NCBI RefSeq assembly: GCF_001704295.1
Contig: NZ_CP012334.1
Span: 1,190,084 to 1,254,083, forward strand
Origin: Bordetella sp. H567
Lineage (GTDB): Bacteria > Pseudomonadota > Gammaproteobacteria > Burkholderiales > Burkholderiaceae_B
Length of the DNA: 64,000 nt
Reading direction: 5' to 3'
The stretch's first letter is position 1, and each line of letters opens with the position of its first letter. Shown piece by piece: positions 50,139-58,865 of this stretch. The notes beneath the pieces were generated by a model, which was given only the letters and a program-made list of their open reading frames with translations, did no database searches and was not told the DNA's origin. Position numbers and translations under genes: made by a program.

Positions 50139-51194
50139 ATGCCGCCGTCCCGGCTCATCCCGCGTCGTCCAATCCAAATCGTGAGACCGACCAAGAAAAC
50201 CCTGACCAGCCGCGATATCGCCAAGGTGGCGGGTGTATCGCAAACCACGGTATCCCGCGTGCTGCAGGGGTCGCCGCTGGTGCAGCCGGAAACGCGCAAG
50301 GCCGTGCTGCAGGTCATCGACCAGCTGGGCTACCAGCCCAGCCAGGCCGCGCGGTCCATGCGCACAAGGCGCACCAATACCGTGGCGCTGGTGGTTGCCA
50401 GCCTGTCGATCAACCCGCTTTATCCCGCGCTGCTGCAGCTGATGTCTGCCGCGCTGCGCCGCAACGGATTGTATGCGTCCGTGTGGGAGGCGGAGGACTC
50501 CGACGAGGACACCATGCGGGCGCTGGCCGCGACATCGGTGGACGGCGTGATCGTCGCCACGGCCATGGATGCGGCGCTGCCGCTCCTGGCGCGCATCGGC
50601 GAGACGCGTCCCGTGGTGCTGGTCAACCGCACCGTCGCGTCGGATGCCTTCGACCAGATTTCCAGCGACAACCGCGCGGGCGCCGCGCAGGTGGCCGCGT
50701 ATTTCGACGAACACCGCCGGCATCGGGTCGGCCTGGTGACGGGCGCCCTGGGCCGTGCGCACCCCAGTCCCATCCGCGACCGCGAAGCCGGCTTTCTGGC
50801 GGAACTCCACCGCCGCGGCATACCCATGAACGAAGACGTCATCGCCCGCGTGCCGTACTTCGCGTACCAGACCGGCTTCGACGCCGCCCGGCAATTGCTG
50901 GCGCGGGGCGACCTGGATGCGATCTTCTGCGCCAACGACATCGTGGCGATCGGCGCGCTGGACGGCGTGCGGGCCGGCGGCGCCAGGGTGCCGGACGACA
51001 CCTGGGTGGTGGGCTACGACGATATTCCGATGTGCGCCTGGCAGGCGATAGACTTGACCACGGTACGCCAGCCGCTGGACGCGATGGTGGAGGCTGCCGT
51101 GGCGCGCCTGTGCGAGCGCCTGGGCACGGGCAATCTGCCGCCGCGTCGCGTGGTGCTGCCCAATACGCTGGTCGTGCGCGGCAGCAGCGCGTGA
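50139..51194 (+). CDS. LacI-family regulator
   Basis: 351 residues. Helix-turn-helix TSRDIAKVAGVSQTTVSRVLQG and hinge YQPSQAARSMRTRRTNTVALV, then a periplasmic-binding-like sensor domain (VDGVIVATAMDAALPLLARI, AIFCANDIVAIGALDGVR, WVVGYDDIPMCAW). GTG 50181 is an alternative start close to the DNA-binding domain. Located inside the acid-sugar gene set, same strand, so it is probably the pathway repressor. Confidence 0.9.
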   Translation: MPPSRLIPRRPIQIVRPTKKTLTSRDIAKVAGVSQTTVSRVLQGSPLVQPETRKAVLQVIDQLGYQPSQAARSMRTRRTNTVALVVASLSINPLYPALLQLMSAALRRNGLYASVWEAEDSDEDTMRALAATSVDGVIVATAMDAALPLLARIGETRPVVLVNRTVASDAFDQISSDNRAGAAQVAAYFDEHRRHRVGLVTGALGRAHPSPIRDREAGFLAELHRRGIPMNEDVIARVPYFAYQTGFDAARQLLARGDLDAIFCANDIVAIGALDGVRAGGARVPDDTWVVGYDDIPMCAWQAIDLTTVRQPLDAMVEAAVARLCERLGTGNLPPRRVVLPNTLVVRGSSA

Positions 51195-51303
51195 ATGCAG
51201 CGCTGCGCATGGCTGGCTTGCCGGTAGCGCCGTCGAGCGCTTTTCCGTCCCGGTGGCTTCGAGCCGGGGCGTACCGTATCGAAGCAGCCGTCATGGAGAT
51301 CCG

Positions 51304-51978
51304 ATGGATACCGGACTGAAATCGTTGCGCGAGGAACTATGCCGAGCCGGGCGCAGCCTGTTCGAGCGCGGCTATGTGCATGGCACGACGGGCAATATCA
51401 GCGCGCGCGTGCCGGCGGCGGATGGCGGCGGCTTCCTGATCACCCCCACCGATGCCAGCCTGGGCTGCCTGGAGCCGGCGCGTCTCGCTTGGGTTGGCGA
51501 GGACGGCGTGCAGCGTGACGGCGATCGCGCCAGTAAAACGCTGGCCTTGCATCGCCGGATCTACCAGGCCGCGCCGCACGCCGGCTGCGTGCTGCATACG
51601 CATTCCCGCCATCTGGTGGCGCTGACCCTGCGCGGCGTGTGGCGCGATGGCGATATCCTCCCGCCGTTGACGCCCTACCAGGTAATGAAGGTAGGGCACG
51701 TGCCGCTCGTTCCTTATTGCCGGCCGGGCGATTCCGCCGTGGCCGAGCACGTGGCCCACCTGATCGCCGACCACGCGCGCGACGGCCGGACGCTGCGTGC
51801 CGTCATGTGCGACCGGCTGGGACCGCAGGTGTGGCACGAAACGCCGGCCGCGGCCATGGCGGTGCTGGAAGAACTGGAAGAAACCGCGGCGCTGTGGATT
51901 CTGGCCGATGGCCTGGCCCAGCCGCTGGACGACGCACGCATCGATGAACTGCGCCGGCATTTCGGGGCGCAATGGTAA
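51304..51978 (+). CDS. otnC: OtnC-like class II aldolase/adducin-fold protein lacking one zinc histidine
   Basis: 224 residues; the family member OtnC decarboxylates 3-oxo-tetronate 4-phosphate to DHAP. GYVHGTTGNISARVP (substrate loop), LITPTDASLG and CVLHTHSRHLVAL (two zinc His) are intact. The third zinc ligand normally lies in an NHG motif; here the matching stretch reads CDRLGPQVW, so the His is replaced by Leu. A changed metal site or reaction is possible. TCATGGAGATCCG precedes ATG 51304. Confidence 0.85.
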   Translation: MDTGLKSLREELCRAGRSLFERGYVHGTTGNISARVPAADGGGFLITPTDASLGCLEPARLAWVGEDGVQRDGDRASKTLALHRRIYQAAPHAGCVLHTHSRHLVALTLRGVWRDGDILPPLTPYQVMKVGHVPLVPYCRPGDSAVAEHVAHLIADHARDGRTLRAVMCDRLGPQVWHETPAAAMAVLEELEETAALWILADGLAQPLDDARIDELRRHFGAQW

Positions 51979-51987
51979 GGAGCCATC

Positions 51988-52788
51988 GTGGTCAAGTTCG
52001 CAGCGAATCTCAGCATGCTTTACACCGAACACGGTTTCCTGGACCGCTTCCAGGCGGCCGCGGAAGACGGCTTCAAGGGCGTGGAGTTCATGTTTCCCTA
52101 CGCCTGGCCGGCGCACGAACTGGCGGCCCGCCTGCGCGGATGCGGATTGGCGCAGGCGCTGTTCAACGCGCCGCCCGGCAGGGAAGACGCCGGTGAACGC
52201 GGGCTCGCCTGCCTGCCCGGCCGCCAGGCCGAATTCCGTGACGGCATCGAACGCGCGCTGGAATACGCGGAAGCGCTGTCATGCCCGCGCGTGCACGTCA
52301 TGGCGGGGCTGGCGCCGCAGGGCGCGGACCGTGCCCGTCTGCGCGAGACCTATGTCGGCAACCTTGCATGGGCCGCGCAGGCCGCGGTCAAGGCCGGCCG
52401 CGACGTGCTGATGGAACCCATCAATACGCGGGACATTCCCGGCTATTTCCTGAACCGGCAGGCCGACGCGCATGCGATCGCCGAAGAGGTCGGGGCGCCC
52501 AACCTTAGGGTGCAGATGGACCTCTATCACTGCCAGATCGTCGAAGGCGACCTGGAGATGCGCATCCGCCAATACCTGCCCACCGGGCGCGTCGGGCATA
52601 TCCAGATCGCGGGCGTGCCCGCCCGTCACGAACCGGACGATGGCGAGGTGAATTATCCCCATCTGTTCAAGGTGCTGGACGAATTGGGTTATGACGGGTG
52701 GATAGGCTGCGAATACCGCCCGGCGAACGGCACGCGCGCCGGACTGGGCTGGCTGCGCAGCGCGCGCGCCGCGGGCCTGGGAGCGTGA
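51988..52788 (+). CDS. otnI: OtnI/Hyi-like hydroxypyruvate or 2-oxo-tetronate isomerase
   Basis: TIM-barrel isomerase of 266 residues. [20 protein letters not shown] is typical of Hyi/Otn[17 protein letters not shown] and [15 protein letters not shown] carry the two catalytic Glu, and [15 protein letters not shown] and [13 protein letters not shown] the metal-binding residues. GTG start behind AAGGAGCCATC. It would convert 2-oxo- to 3-oxo-tetronate for the kinase. Confidence 0.9.
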   Translation: MVKFAANLSMLYTEHGFLDRFQAAAEDGFKGVEFMFPYAWPAHELAARLRGCGLAQALFNAPPGREDAGERGLACLPGRQAEFRDGIERALEYAEALSCPRVHVMAGLAPQGADRARLRETYVGNLAWAAQAAVKAGRDVLMEPINTRDIPGYFLNRQADAHAIAEEVGAPNLRVQMDLYHCQIVEGDLEMRIRQYLPTGRVGHIQIAGVPARHEPDDGEVNYPHLFKVLDELGYDGWIGCEYRPANGTRAGLGWLRSARAAGLGA

Positions 52789-52792
52789 TGCC

Positions 52793-53800
52793 ATGGCAAA
52801 GAACACGGGCGTGAAGATATTGATCACCGGCGGCGCGGGCTTCCTGGGCACCCAATTGGCTCGCGCATTGCTGCGGCTCGGCCATTTCCGCGGGCAACCT
52901 ATCGAGCGGCTGACATTGGCCGACCGCGTGGCCCCGGCGCATCCGGAAGTCGTCGCCGATGCTCGCGTAGCCGCGGACGTCGGCGATCTGCTGCAGCGCA
53001 TGCCGGCCTTGCTGGCGGGGGCGCAAGATGTGGTCTTCCATCTTGCCTCGGCGGTCTCCGCCGAGTGCGAGGCCGACTTCGATCTTGGATTGCGTTCCAA
53101 CCTGGACGCCACGCGCGCGCTGCTGGACGGGCTGCGCCAGCAGGCGATGCGCTCGGGCCAGCTGCCGGTGTTGTTCTTTTCCAGCTCCGTGGCGGTGTTC
53201 GGCTCGGATCCCGGCATTCCCCTGCCCGCGGTCATCCGAGACGACACCTTTCCCACGCCGCAATCCAGCTATGGCGCGCAGAAATTCATTTGCGAACAAC
53301 TCATCGCGGAATACACGCGCAAAGACTTTCTTGACGGACGCGTGGCGCGCCTGATGACCGTCTCCGTGCGGCCGGGTCGACCCAACGGCGCCGCGTCCAG
53401 CTTCCTGTCCGGGATCATCCGGGAACCGCTGGCGGGGCTGCCGGCCGTCTGTCCCGTCGACCTGGACACCGCGGTCGCGCTGGCATCGCCGGCGAATACC
53501 GTAGCCGGCATCCTGGCTGTCGCGCAGGCGGACCGGGAAGCGCTGGGCGGCCGGACGGCCATCAACCTGCCCGCCTTGACCGTCACCGTCCGCCAGATGC
53601 TCCAGGCCCTGGAAGCCGTGGCCGGTAAAGAAACCGCCGCCCTGGTCACCCTTTCGCCCGACCCGGCGATCGCCCGGATCGTGGGCGGATGGCCGGCCCA
53701 CTTCGACAGCCCCCGGGCGGCCGCGTTGGGGCTGAAGCCCGACGCCTCATACCGGGCGGTAATCGAGCAATACATCGCGGACAATAAAACAACGGGTTGA
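52793..53800 (+). CDS. denD: DenD-like NAD-dependent epimerase/dehydratase (D-erythronate dehydrogenase)
   Basis: Extended SDR of 335 residues. ILITGGAGFLGTQLARALL (Rossmann), DVVFHLASAVSAECEADFDLG, FFSSSVAVFG and SSYGAQKFICEQL with the YxxxK active site. Members of this group beside OtnI/OtnK oxidise D-erythronate to 2-oxo-tetronate. Ends the plus-strand acid-sugar series; four bases after otnI. Together with ltnD it would let the cell use two stereoisomers through one route. Confidence 0.87.
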   Translation: MAKNTGVKILITGGAGFLGTQLARALLRLGHFRGQPIERLTLADRVAPAHPEVVADARVAADVGDLLQRMPALLAGAQDVVFHLASAVSAECEADFDLGLRSNLDATRALLDGLRQQAMRSGQLPVLFFSSSVAVFGSDPGIPLPAVIRDDTFPTPQSSYGAQKFICEQLIAEYTRKDFLDGRVARLMTVSVRPGRPNGAASSFLSGIIREPLAGLPAVCPVDLDTAVALASPANTVAGILAVAQADREALGGRTAINLPALTVTVRQMLQALEAVAGKETAALVTLSPDPAIARIVGGWPAHFDSPRAAALGLKPDASYRAVIEQYIADNKTTG

Positions 53801-53903
53801 CCGCTGGTTCCGCGATGAACGCCGGCCTAGCCGTTGTCGGACCGTGCGGGTGTTGCGCTCGCGGCCTGCCCGCATCGAAGGCGCGTGAGCCCCGCGGCCC
53901 GGC

Positions 53904-55337
53904 CTACTTGCGCCGCGCCGGGATCGTCAAGGCCGCGACCACCCCCAATGCGTGTATCACGCAGAACACCGCGAAGGTGCTGGAGAACGCGAAGGCTTGC
54001 CGTGCCTCGTGCGCCGCCAGGCTGGCGTGCAGCCAGATGGCCAGGCAGGTGGTGGCGATAGGCCCGCCCAGGCGCTGCACGATATTCAGCGCCGTGGTGG
54101 CCACGGGCAGTTTTTCCCTGGGGATGCTGGCGTACGCGGACGACATCGACGGGATGTTGATGGAGCCCAACCCCATGCCGCGCATCCACAGCAGCACGCA
54201 GATCACGGTGTCCGGCATGTCATAAAGGCCGACCAGCATGAAGGGCAGGGTGCCGGCCAACCCCAATAGGGCGCCGGCGGTGGCCACGCGCCGCGAGCCG
54301 AAGCGGTCCGTCAGCCGGCCCATCCACGGGAAGGCGCACAGCAGGCCGATGCCCATCGCCGCCAGCAGGATGCCGGCGCGCGAGGGGCTGTATCCGCGCG
54401 CGGCGATCAGGTACAGGGGGAACAGCAACTGCCCCCCGTAGGTCATGCAGTTGGTCAGGAACTGCGTGACGGCCGAGGGCGCGAACGAGCGTGCGCGGAA
54501 CAGGCGGATGTCGATCAGCGCCGCACCGCCGCGGCGCGCGGCATGCCACAGGAAGGCCGCGAGCAGCAGCACCGCGGCGCCCAGTTCCAGCCAAATCGCC
54601 TCGGCATCGGCGGCGTCCGCGGTGCTGGCCAGCGTTTCCAGGCTGTGCAAAAGCATGGCCAGCGCGGGCGCCAGCATCAGGAAGCCTAGCGCGTCGAAAT
54701 TGCGCCGGACGCGCATGTCCCTGTCCGGCGGCAGCACGCGCCAGGCCAGCAGGGTGGCCAGTATGCCGACCGGCAGGTTGACCAGGAAGATCCACGGCCA
54801 TCCGGCGTGCTGCAGGATCACGCCCGCCAGGGTCGGCCCCAGGATGGGGCCTATCATCACCGGCATGACGGCGAACCCCATGACGCGGGCCATGTGCGGG
54901 CCAGCGGTGCGCGCCATCATCATTTGCGACATCGGCGTCAGCAGCCCCCCGGCCATGCCCTGCAGGACGCGGGACACGATCAGGCTGCTGGCGTCTGTCG
55001 CAATCCCGCAGAACAGCGACGTCAGGGTGAATATCGAAAAGCAGATCAGGTACACCCGCTTGGCGCCGAGCCGGTCCACCAGCCAGCCGGTCAGCGGCAG
55101 CGTCAGGGCCAGGGCGAGCAGATAGCCGCTCGATACCCACTGGATGGTCGTCAGGCTGGTATCCAGTTCCTGCGCCAGGGTGGACAGCGACACGTTGACG
55201 ACCGTGGAATCCAGCTGCGCCATCAGCGGCGCCAGCATCACGACGCCGGCGATCTTCCATACCTGGGGATCGATGCGGCCTTCGTGGCGGGGCGCGGGGG
55301 CGGTGGTCTTGGATTTACCGGGCGATGTGGCGGACAC
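53904..55337 (-). CDS. DHA2-family (EmrB/QacA) MFS multidrug exporter
   Basis: Inner-membrane proton antiporter, 477 residues, about 14 membrane segments. MLAPLMAQLDSTVVNVSLST is the DHA2 helix-1 motif; GWLVDRLGAKRVYL is the MFS loop 2-3 motif; GFAVMPVMIGPILGPTLAGVI is the antiporter motif of helix 5. GTG start at 55337. No membrane-fusion partner is adjacent. It converges with denD and is 150 bases downstream of the IclR gene. Confidence 0.9.
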   Translation of the reverse strand: MSATSPGKSKTTAPAPRHEGRIDPQVWKIAGVVMLAPLMAQLDSTVVNVSLSTLAQELDTSLTTIQWVSSGYLLALALTLPLTGWLVDRLGAKRVYLICFSIFTLTSLFCGIATDASSLIVSRVLQGMAGGLLTPMSQMMMARTAGPHMARVMGFAVMPVMIGPILGPTLAGVILQHAGWPWIFLVNLPVGILATLLAWRVLPPDRDMRVRRNFDALGFLMLAPALAMLLHSLETLASTADAADAEAIWLELGAAVLLLAAFLWHAARRGGAALIDIRLFRARSFAPSAVTQFLTNCMTYGGQLLFPLYLIAARGYSPSRAGILLAAMGIGLLCAFPWMGRLTDRFGSRRVATAGALLGLAGTLPFMLVGLYDMPDTVICVLLWMRGMGLGSINIPSMSSAYASIPREKLPVATTALNIVQRLGGPIATTCLAIWLHASLAAHEARQAFAFSSTFAVFCVIHALGVVAALTIPARRK

Positions 55338-55487
55338 AGGAGCGGGGAAAGGTCGGCTTGCGCGTGGCGAAGGATCTGCGCGGGGAATTCTAGTGGAATT
55401 CCCTTAAAAAGACCTGCGATCGCCACCGCGAGGCCCCGCCGTCCGCCGTAGGGCTGGGCTTGCGCCTGGCGCGGTCCCCGTCTTGCG

Positions 55488-56252
55488 TCAGTGGTTGAGA
55501 GCGGCCTCGATGGCGGCGACGCATTCCGCCACGTGCCTGTCGATGAGGCGCTGCCGCGTCTCCGTCATGCGGCTGCTGATGGAAGCCACGAATACCGCGG
55601 CGCTGGGCACGCCGCCGCGGTTGCGTATGGCGCGGCCCACCGCGACGATATCGAGCGCCGCGCGGCCTTCGTCCAGCGCGTAGCCCCGGCGGCGCGTCAG
55701 GCTGACCCGCTCGCGCAATACCTGTTCGGTCAGGCTATAGCGGCTCAGCTGCGGCGAGATCGCGCTGATCGCGGCATCCGCATCGTTGTTGTTCATGGCA
55801 GCCAGGATCGCCAGACCGGCGGCGCCTATCCCGAGCGGATGCCGGTCCCCCACATTGCGGGCCAATGTCTGGATCTCGAAAGCGCCCGCGATCCGCCGCA
55901 GGCATACGATTTCAAGGCCGCTGCGCCCGCTCAGGAAGGCCATGTCTCCGGTCGTTCGGGCGAGTTGCCGCAGCGCGGGCTCGGCGGCGTCCTCCACATT
56001 GGTCTCGGGAAGGGCGCCAAGGCCCAATTCGTGCAGCAAAGGACCGAGCCGGTACCCCCTTCTCCCGGGATCGCGCGCCAGCATGCGTTCATGCACCAGG
56101 CGTTGCAGCAGGCGGTGCGCCGTCGACTTATCCAGTGAAGCCATTTCCGCGATGTCGATCAGCCGCAGATTGTGCGACTTGCTGGATGCGACCAGTCGAA
56201 TCAGCTGTATGGCCCTGCCCACGGTCTGTGACGTCGATGTGGCGTTGGTCAC
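55488..56252 (-). CDS. IclR-family regulator of the BtrH/amidohydrolase gene set
   Basis: 254 residues from GTG 56252, chosen for AAGGAAC five to six bases before it. Winged helix (LRLIDIAEMASLDKSTAHRLLQRLVHE) and effector domain (GRSGLEIVCLRRIAGAFEIQTL, GIGAAGLAILAAM, ASISSRM). It is the last gene of the series read from 62680 and is 71 bases behind the amidohydrolase. Probably controls that series. Confidence 0.87.
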   Translation of the reverse strand: MTNATSTSQTVGRAIQLIRLVASSKSHNLRLIDIAEMASLDKSTAHRLLQRLVHERMLARDPGRRGYRLGPLLHELGLGALPETNVEDAAEPALRQLARTTGDMAFLSGRSGLEIVCLRRIAGAFEIQTLARNVGDRHPLGIGAAGLAILAAMNNNDADAAISAISPQLSRYSLTEQVLRERVSLTRRRGYALDEGRAALDIVAVGRAIRNRGGVPSAAVFVASISSRMTETRQRLIDRHVAECVAAIEAALNH

Positions 56253-56323
56253 GATTTGTTCCTTGCGTACCAATGTACAGTCGCCGGCGCGAACGGCGCT
56301 ACGGCCAGCCGGCCCCACTGGTT

Positions 56324-57322
56324 TCAAGCCTCGCGCAGCAGCTTCAGCGCCGTACCGCAGCAGATGCATTGGCGCTCCGTGGGCGTCATCCCCGGGACCG
56401 CGTCCAGCGTAGCGCCGGGATGGTCATCGGCCATGTCGAATGGCGCATCGGTCCCAATGCAGACATGATCCGCGCCCACAAGGTCGATAAGATAGCGCAG
56501 TGCCTGCGGCTCGAAGACAAGGCTGTCGAAATAGATGCGCTTGAGCAGCGCCTTCGGGGTGGATTTGCTGATGCCATGTGTCTCGCCGCGCACCGCATGC
56601 CCGTGAACCAGCCGCCCGATCTGGTAGGGAGCGAAGCCGCCGCCATGCGCAAGCACGATCTTCAGGTCGGGCAGTTCGTCGAGCCGGCCGGAAAACATAA
56701 GATTGGCAAGCATCACCGTTGTGTCGAGGGGATTGCCGATTAGATTGGTAAGGTAATAATTTTCCAGGCCGCTCTTGGCGCCAACATAATAAGGGTGCGC
56801 AAATACGAAGACGCCCAGCTCGGAGGCCCGCCGCAGCAGGGGGCGAAAACGTTCCTCGGCCAGCTGTGCGCCCTCGATGGAAGTGCCGATCTCCACGGCC
56901 TTGAAGCCGAACTCCCGGACCACGCGTTCCAGTTCGGCGATCGCGGCATCGGGGTGCTGCATCGGCACGGTCGCCATGCCGCGCAGCCTTGCGGGCGCGC
57001 CCGCGACCATGTCGGCGACGCCATCATTCACCAGGCCGGCCACATCGAGCGCCAGATCGGCGTCGGCCCAGTAATAGAACATCGGCGGCGCGGGCGAAAT
57101 GACGGATATCTCGATGCCCCTGCGGTCCATGGCCTGCAGTTTGGCTTCGGTCTTGTGGAATTCATCGAACAGCGGATAGACATATCCCTGATCGTGAATG
57201 ACCTTGCGCGCGGCGCCTTGTCCCTCGATACGCGCGCGAAAGCGGCCTGGGTCGGCCGCGATCGCCGCGATGATGCGATCGGGGATGACGTGGCTATGGA
57301 TGTCGATCCGCTTGGGTTGCAT
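56324..57322 (-). CDS. ACMSD-type metal-dependent amidohydrolase/decarboxylase
   Basis: 332 residues of the amidohydrolase-2 (ACMSD) family, which decarboxylates or hydrolyses aromatic or enol acids. IDIHSHVIPD gives the metal His pair; FVFAHPYYVG and VLAHGGGFAPYQIGRL supply further metal/active-site His; CIGTDAPFDMAD the metal Asp. Ribosome site GGAAGGGC before the ATG. Follows the LVIVD gene by seven bases. Confidence 0.87.
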   Translation of the reverse strand: MQPKRIDIHSHVIPDRIIAAIAADPGRFRARIEGQGAARKVIHDQGYVYPLFDEFHKTEAKLQAMDRRGIEISVISPAPPMFYYWADADLALDVAGLVNDGVADMVAGAPARLRGMATVPMQHPDAAIAELERVVREFGFKAVEIGTSIEGAQLAEERFRPLLRRASELGVFVFAHPYYVGAKSGLENYYLTNLIGNPLDTTVMLANLMFSGRLDELPDLKIVLAHGGGFAPYQIGRLVHGHAVRGETHGISKSTPKALLKRIYFDSLVFEPQALRYLIDLVGADHVCIGTDAPFDMADDHPGATLDAVPGMTPTERQCICCGTALKLLREA

Positions 57323-57329
57323 GCCCTTC

Positions 57330-58865
57330 CTATCCTTCCCATCCTGCGTTTACATGTGGAACCGACCACTGGCTGACCGCCATGGGCTTGAGCACCGGCT
57401 CGCCCAGGAACGGTGCCGACAGGCAGTAAAGGCCCGCGTGCGTCGATAGCCAGATCAGCTTGCGGTCCCATTCGATGAAAACGGCTTCCGACGTGCCGCG
57501 GCGCCAGCTCATGTAGTCCTCGATTTCGCCGTCGCGCGGCGGCACGAAATACGCAACCTCCGTGGGGGAGGTCGGGTCGGAGATGTCGAAAAGGCGCAGG
57601 CCCGCATTGAGATACGACAGCGCCACGACATCGGGGCGAGCTTGTCCGGGCGCGATCCAGTGCTGCATGACGCGCGAACTGAACCGGCCTCGCGCCATCG
57701 CGAAATCCTTGTACGGCGCGTCCGGGTGCGGCGTCGGACGCGGGAACAGCCCGATGATGCGCGGATTGGCCGGGTCTTTCACGTCGACGACGTAGCTGGT
57801 ATGGAAGGGTTCGCGGCAGTCGGATTCGAGGGATTCCGGTATCGCGATAACCAGGTTCTGCAATCGGGGATAGTGCTTTGCATCGGCGGTCACGGGAACG
57901 ACATGGTGATAAGGAATTCCCCCGATGGCTTCGAGCGGATGCGTCACCTTGCCATACACCTTGGGATTGCGGATGTCGGACAAGTCGTGCACATACATGC
58001 CGAAATGGCCCCAGCCGCCGTAGCCGACGGTGCCGCCATCCTCGACCCTGACCGGGACGATGCAAGGGGTACGGTTGCACGTCCAGGAGCACTGGTCTCC
58101 GGCGAACGGATAAGTCGCGCGGTAGTACGCTTCCTCGTCCAGGCGCTGGCCCGGGACCCACCAGCGCGATACTTCCTTCACATTGGCGGGATCGGACATG
58201 TCGACGATCATCAGTGCGTTGCTGTAGACGCGCTCCGTGCTCTCCATGCGCAGTTGATCGTCCCACCCGCAGGCCAGGTAGGCGTACTTGCCGCCGTCAT
58301 AAAAAGGCAGGTGGACCCCGTGGCCGGTTTTTCCCGTTTCGAATTCGTTCAGCAGCACCGTCTTTTCGGGGTTGGTCACGTCGTAGGTCTTGATGCCGCG
58401 AAAGCCGGGATCGCCGACGGACTTGGCGGCGTATTCATCGTGATATTTTCCGCGCGGATATTGCGTGGTTCCTGGCGTCAGCGGCATCTGGTGCGCAACG
58501 ACGCGTATCCACTTCTTCAGATCCTTGTTGTAGACGCAGCTTTGGAACGTGGCAAGCCCAGCCTCCGAAATCACAGTCGCCTTCCTGGGATCCGTGATGT
58601 CCACCCAGCCGCCCTGGAAAGCGATCAGACGGCGCGTGCCTTTCGCCCACAGGCACGAATGCTCGTCCCCGAAAATCGTCAGCTTGATCGACGGGAAAAA
58701 ATCGATGATCTCCATGTTGGAGATGTATTGATTGCGGTCGAGATAATTCAAGGCACCGGCTGGCAGCCGGAAAGGCACTGTTCCACCACCCGGCATCACG
58801 CCATCGATTCTTCCGGCCTTGGCGGCGGACGTTGAAGACGGAACGTGATCGTCATTTCGTGCCAT
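57330..58865 (-). CDS. LVIVD-repeat beta-propeller protein
   Basis: 511 residues without signal peptide or membrane helix. Repeated blocks of the LVIVD type (LIAFQGGWVDITDPRKATVI, GIKTYDVTNPEKTVLLNEF, ALMIVDMSDPANVKEVSRW, MYVHDLSDIRNPKVYGKV, SYVVDVKDPANPRIIGLF, GLRLFDISDPTSPTEVAYF) indicate a beta-propeller of six or seven blades. Many conserved His/Trp lie between blades (GKTGHGVHLPFYD, GGIPYHHVVP). Lactonase- or hydrolase-like activity is possible but not shown. GCAGGAGATCAGCA precedes the ATG, which lies in the end of the MFS gene. Confidence 0.78.
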   Translation of the reverse strand: MARNDDHVPSSTSAAKAGRIDGVMPGGGTVPFRLPAGALNYLDRNQYISNMEIIDFFPSIKLTIFGDEHSCLWAKGTRRLIAFQGGWVDITDPRKATVISEAGLATFQSCVYNKDLKKWIRVVAHQMPLTPGTTQYPRGKYHDEYAAKSVGDPGFRGIKTYDVTNPEKTVLLNEFETGKTGHGVHLPFYDGGKYAYLACGWDDQLRMESTERVYSNALMIVDMSDPANVKEVSRWWVPGQRLDEEAYYRATYPFAGDQCSWTCNRTPCIVPVRVEDGGTVGYGGWGHFGMYVHDLSDIRNPKVYGKVTHPLEAIGGIPYHHVVPVTADAKHYPRLQNLVIAIPESLESDCREPFHTSYVVDVKDPANPRIIGLFPRPTPHPDAPYKDFAMARGRFSSRVMQHWIAPGQARPDVVALSYLNAGLRLFDISDPTSPTEVAYFVPPRDGEIEDYMSWRRGTSEAVFIEWDRKLIWLSTHAGLYCLSAPFLGEPVLKPMAVSQWSVPHVNAGWEG

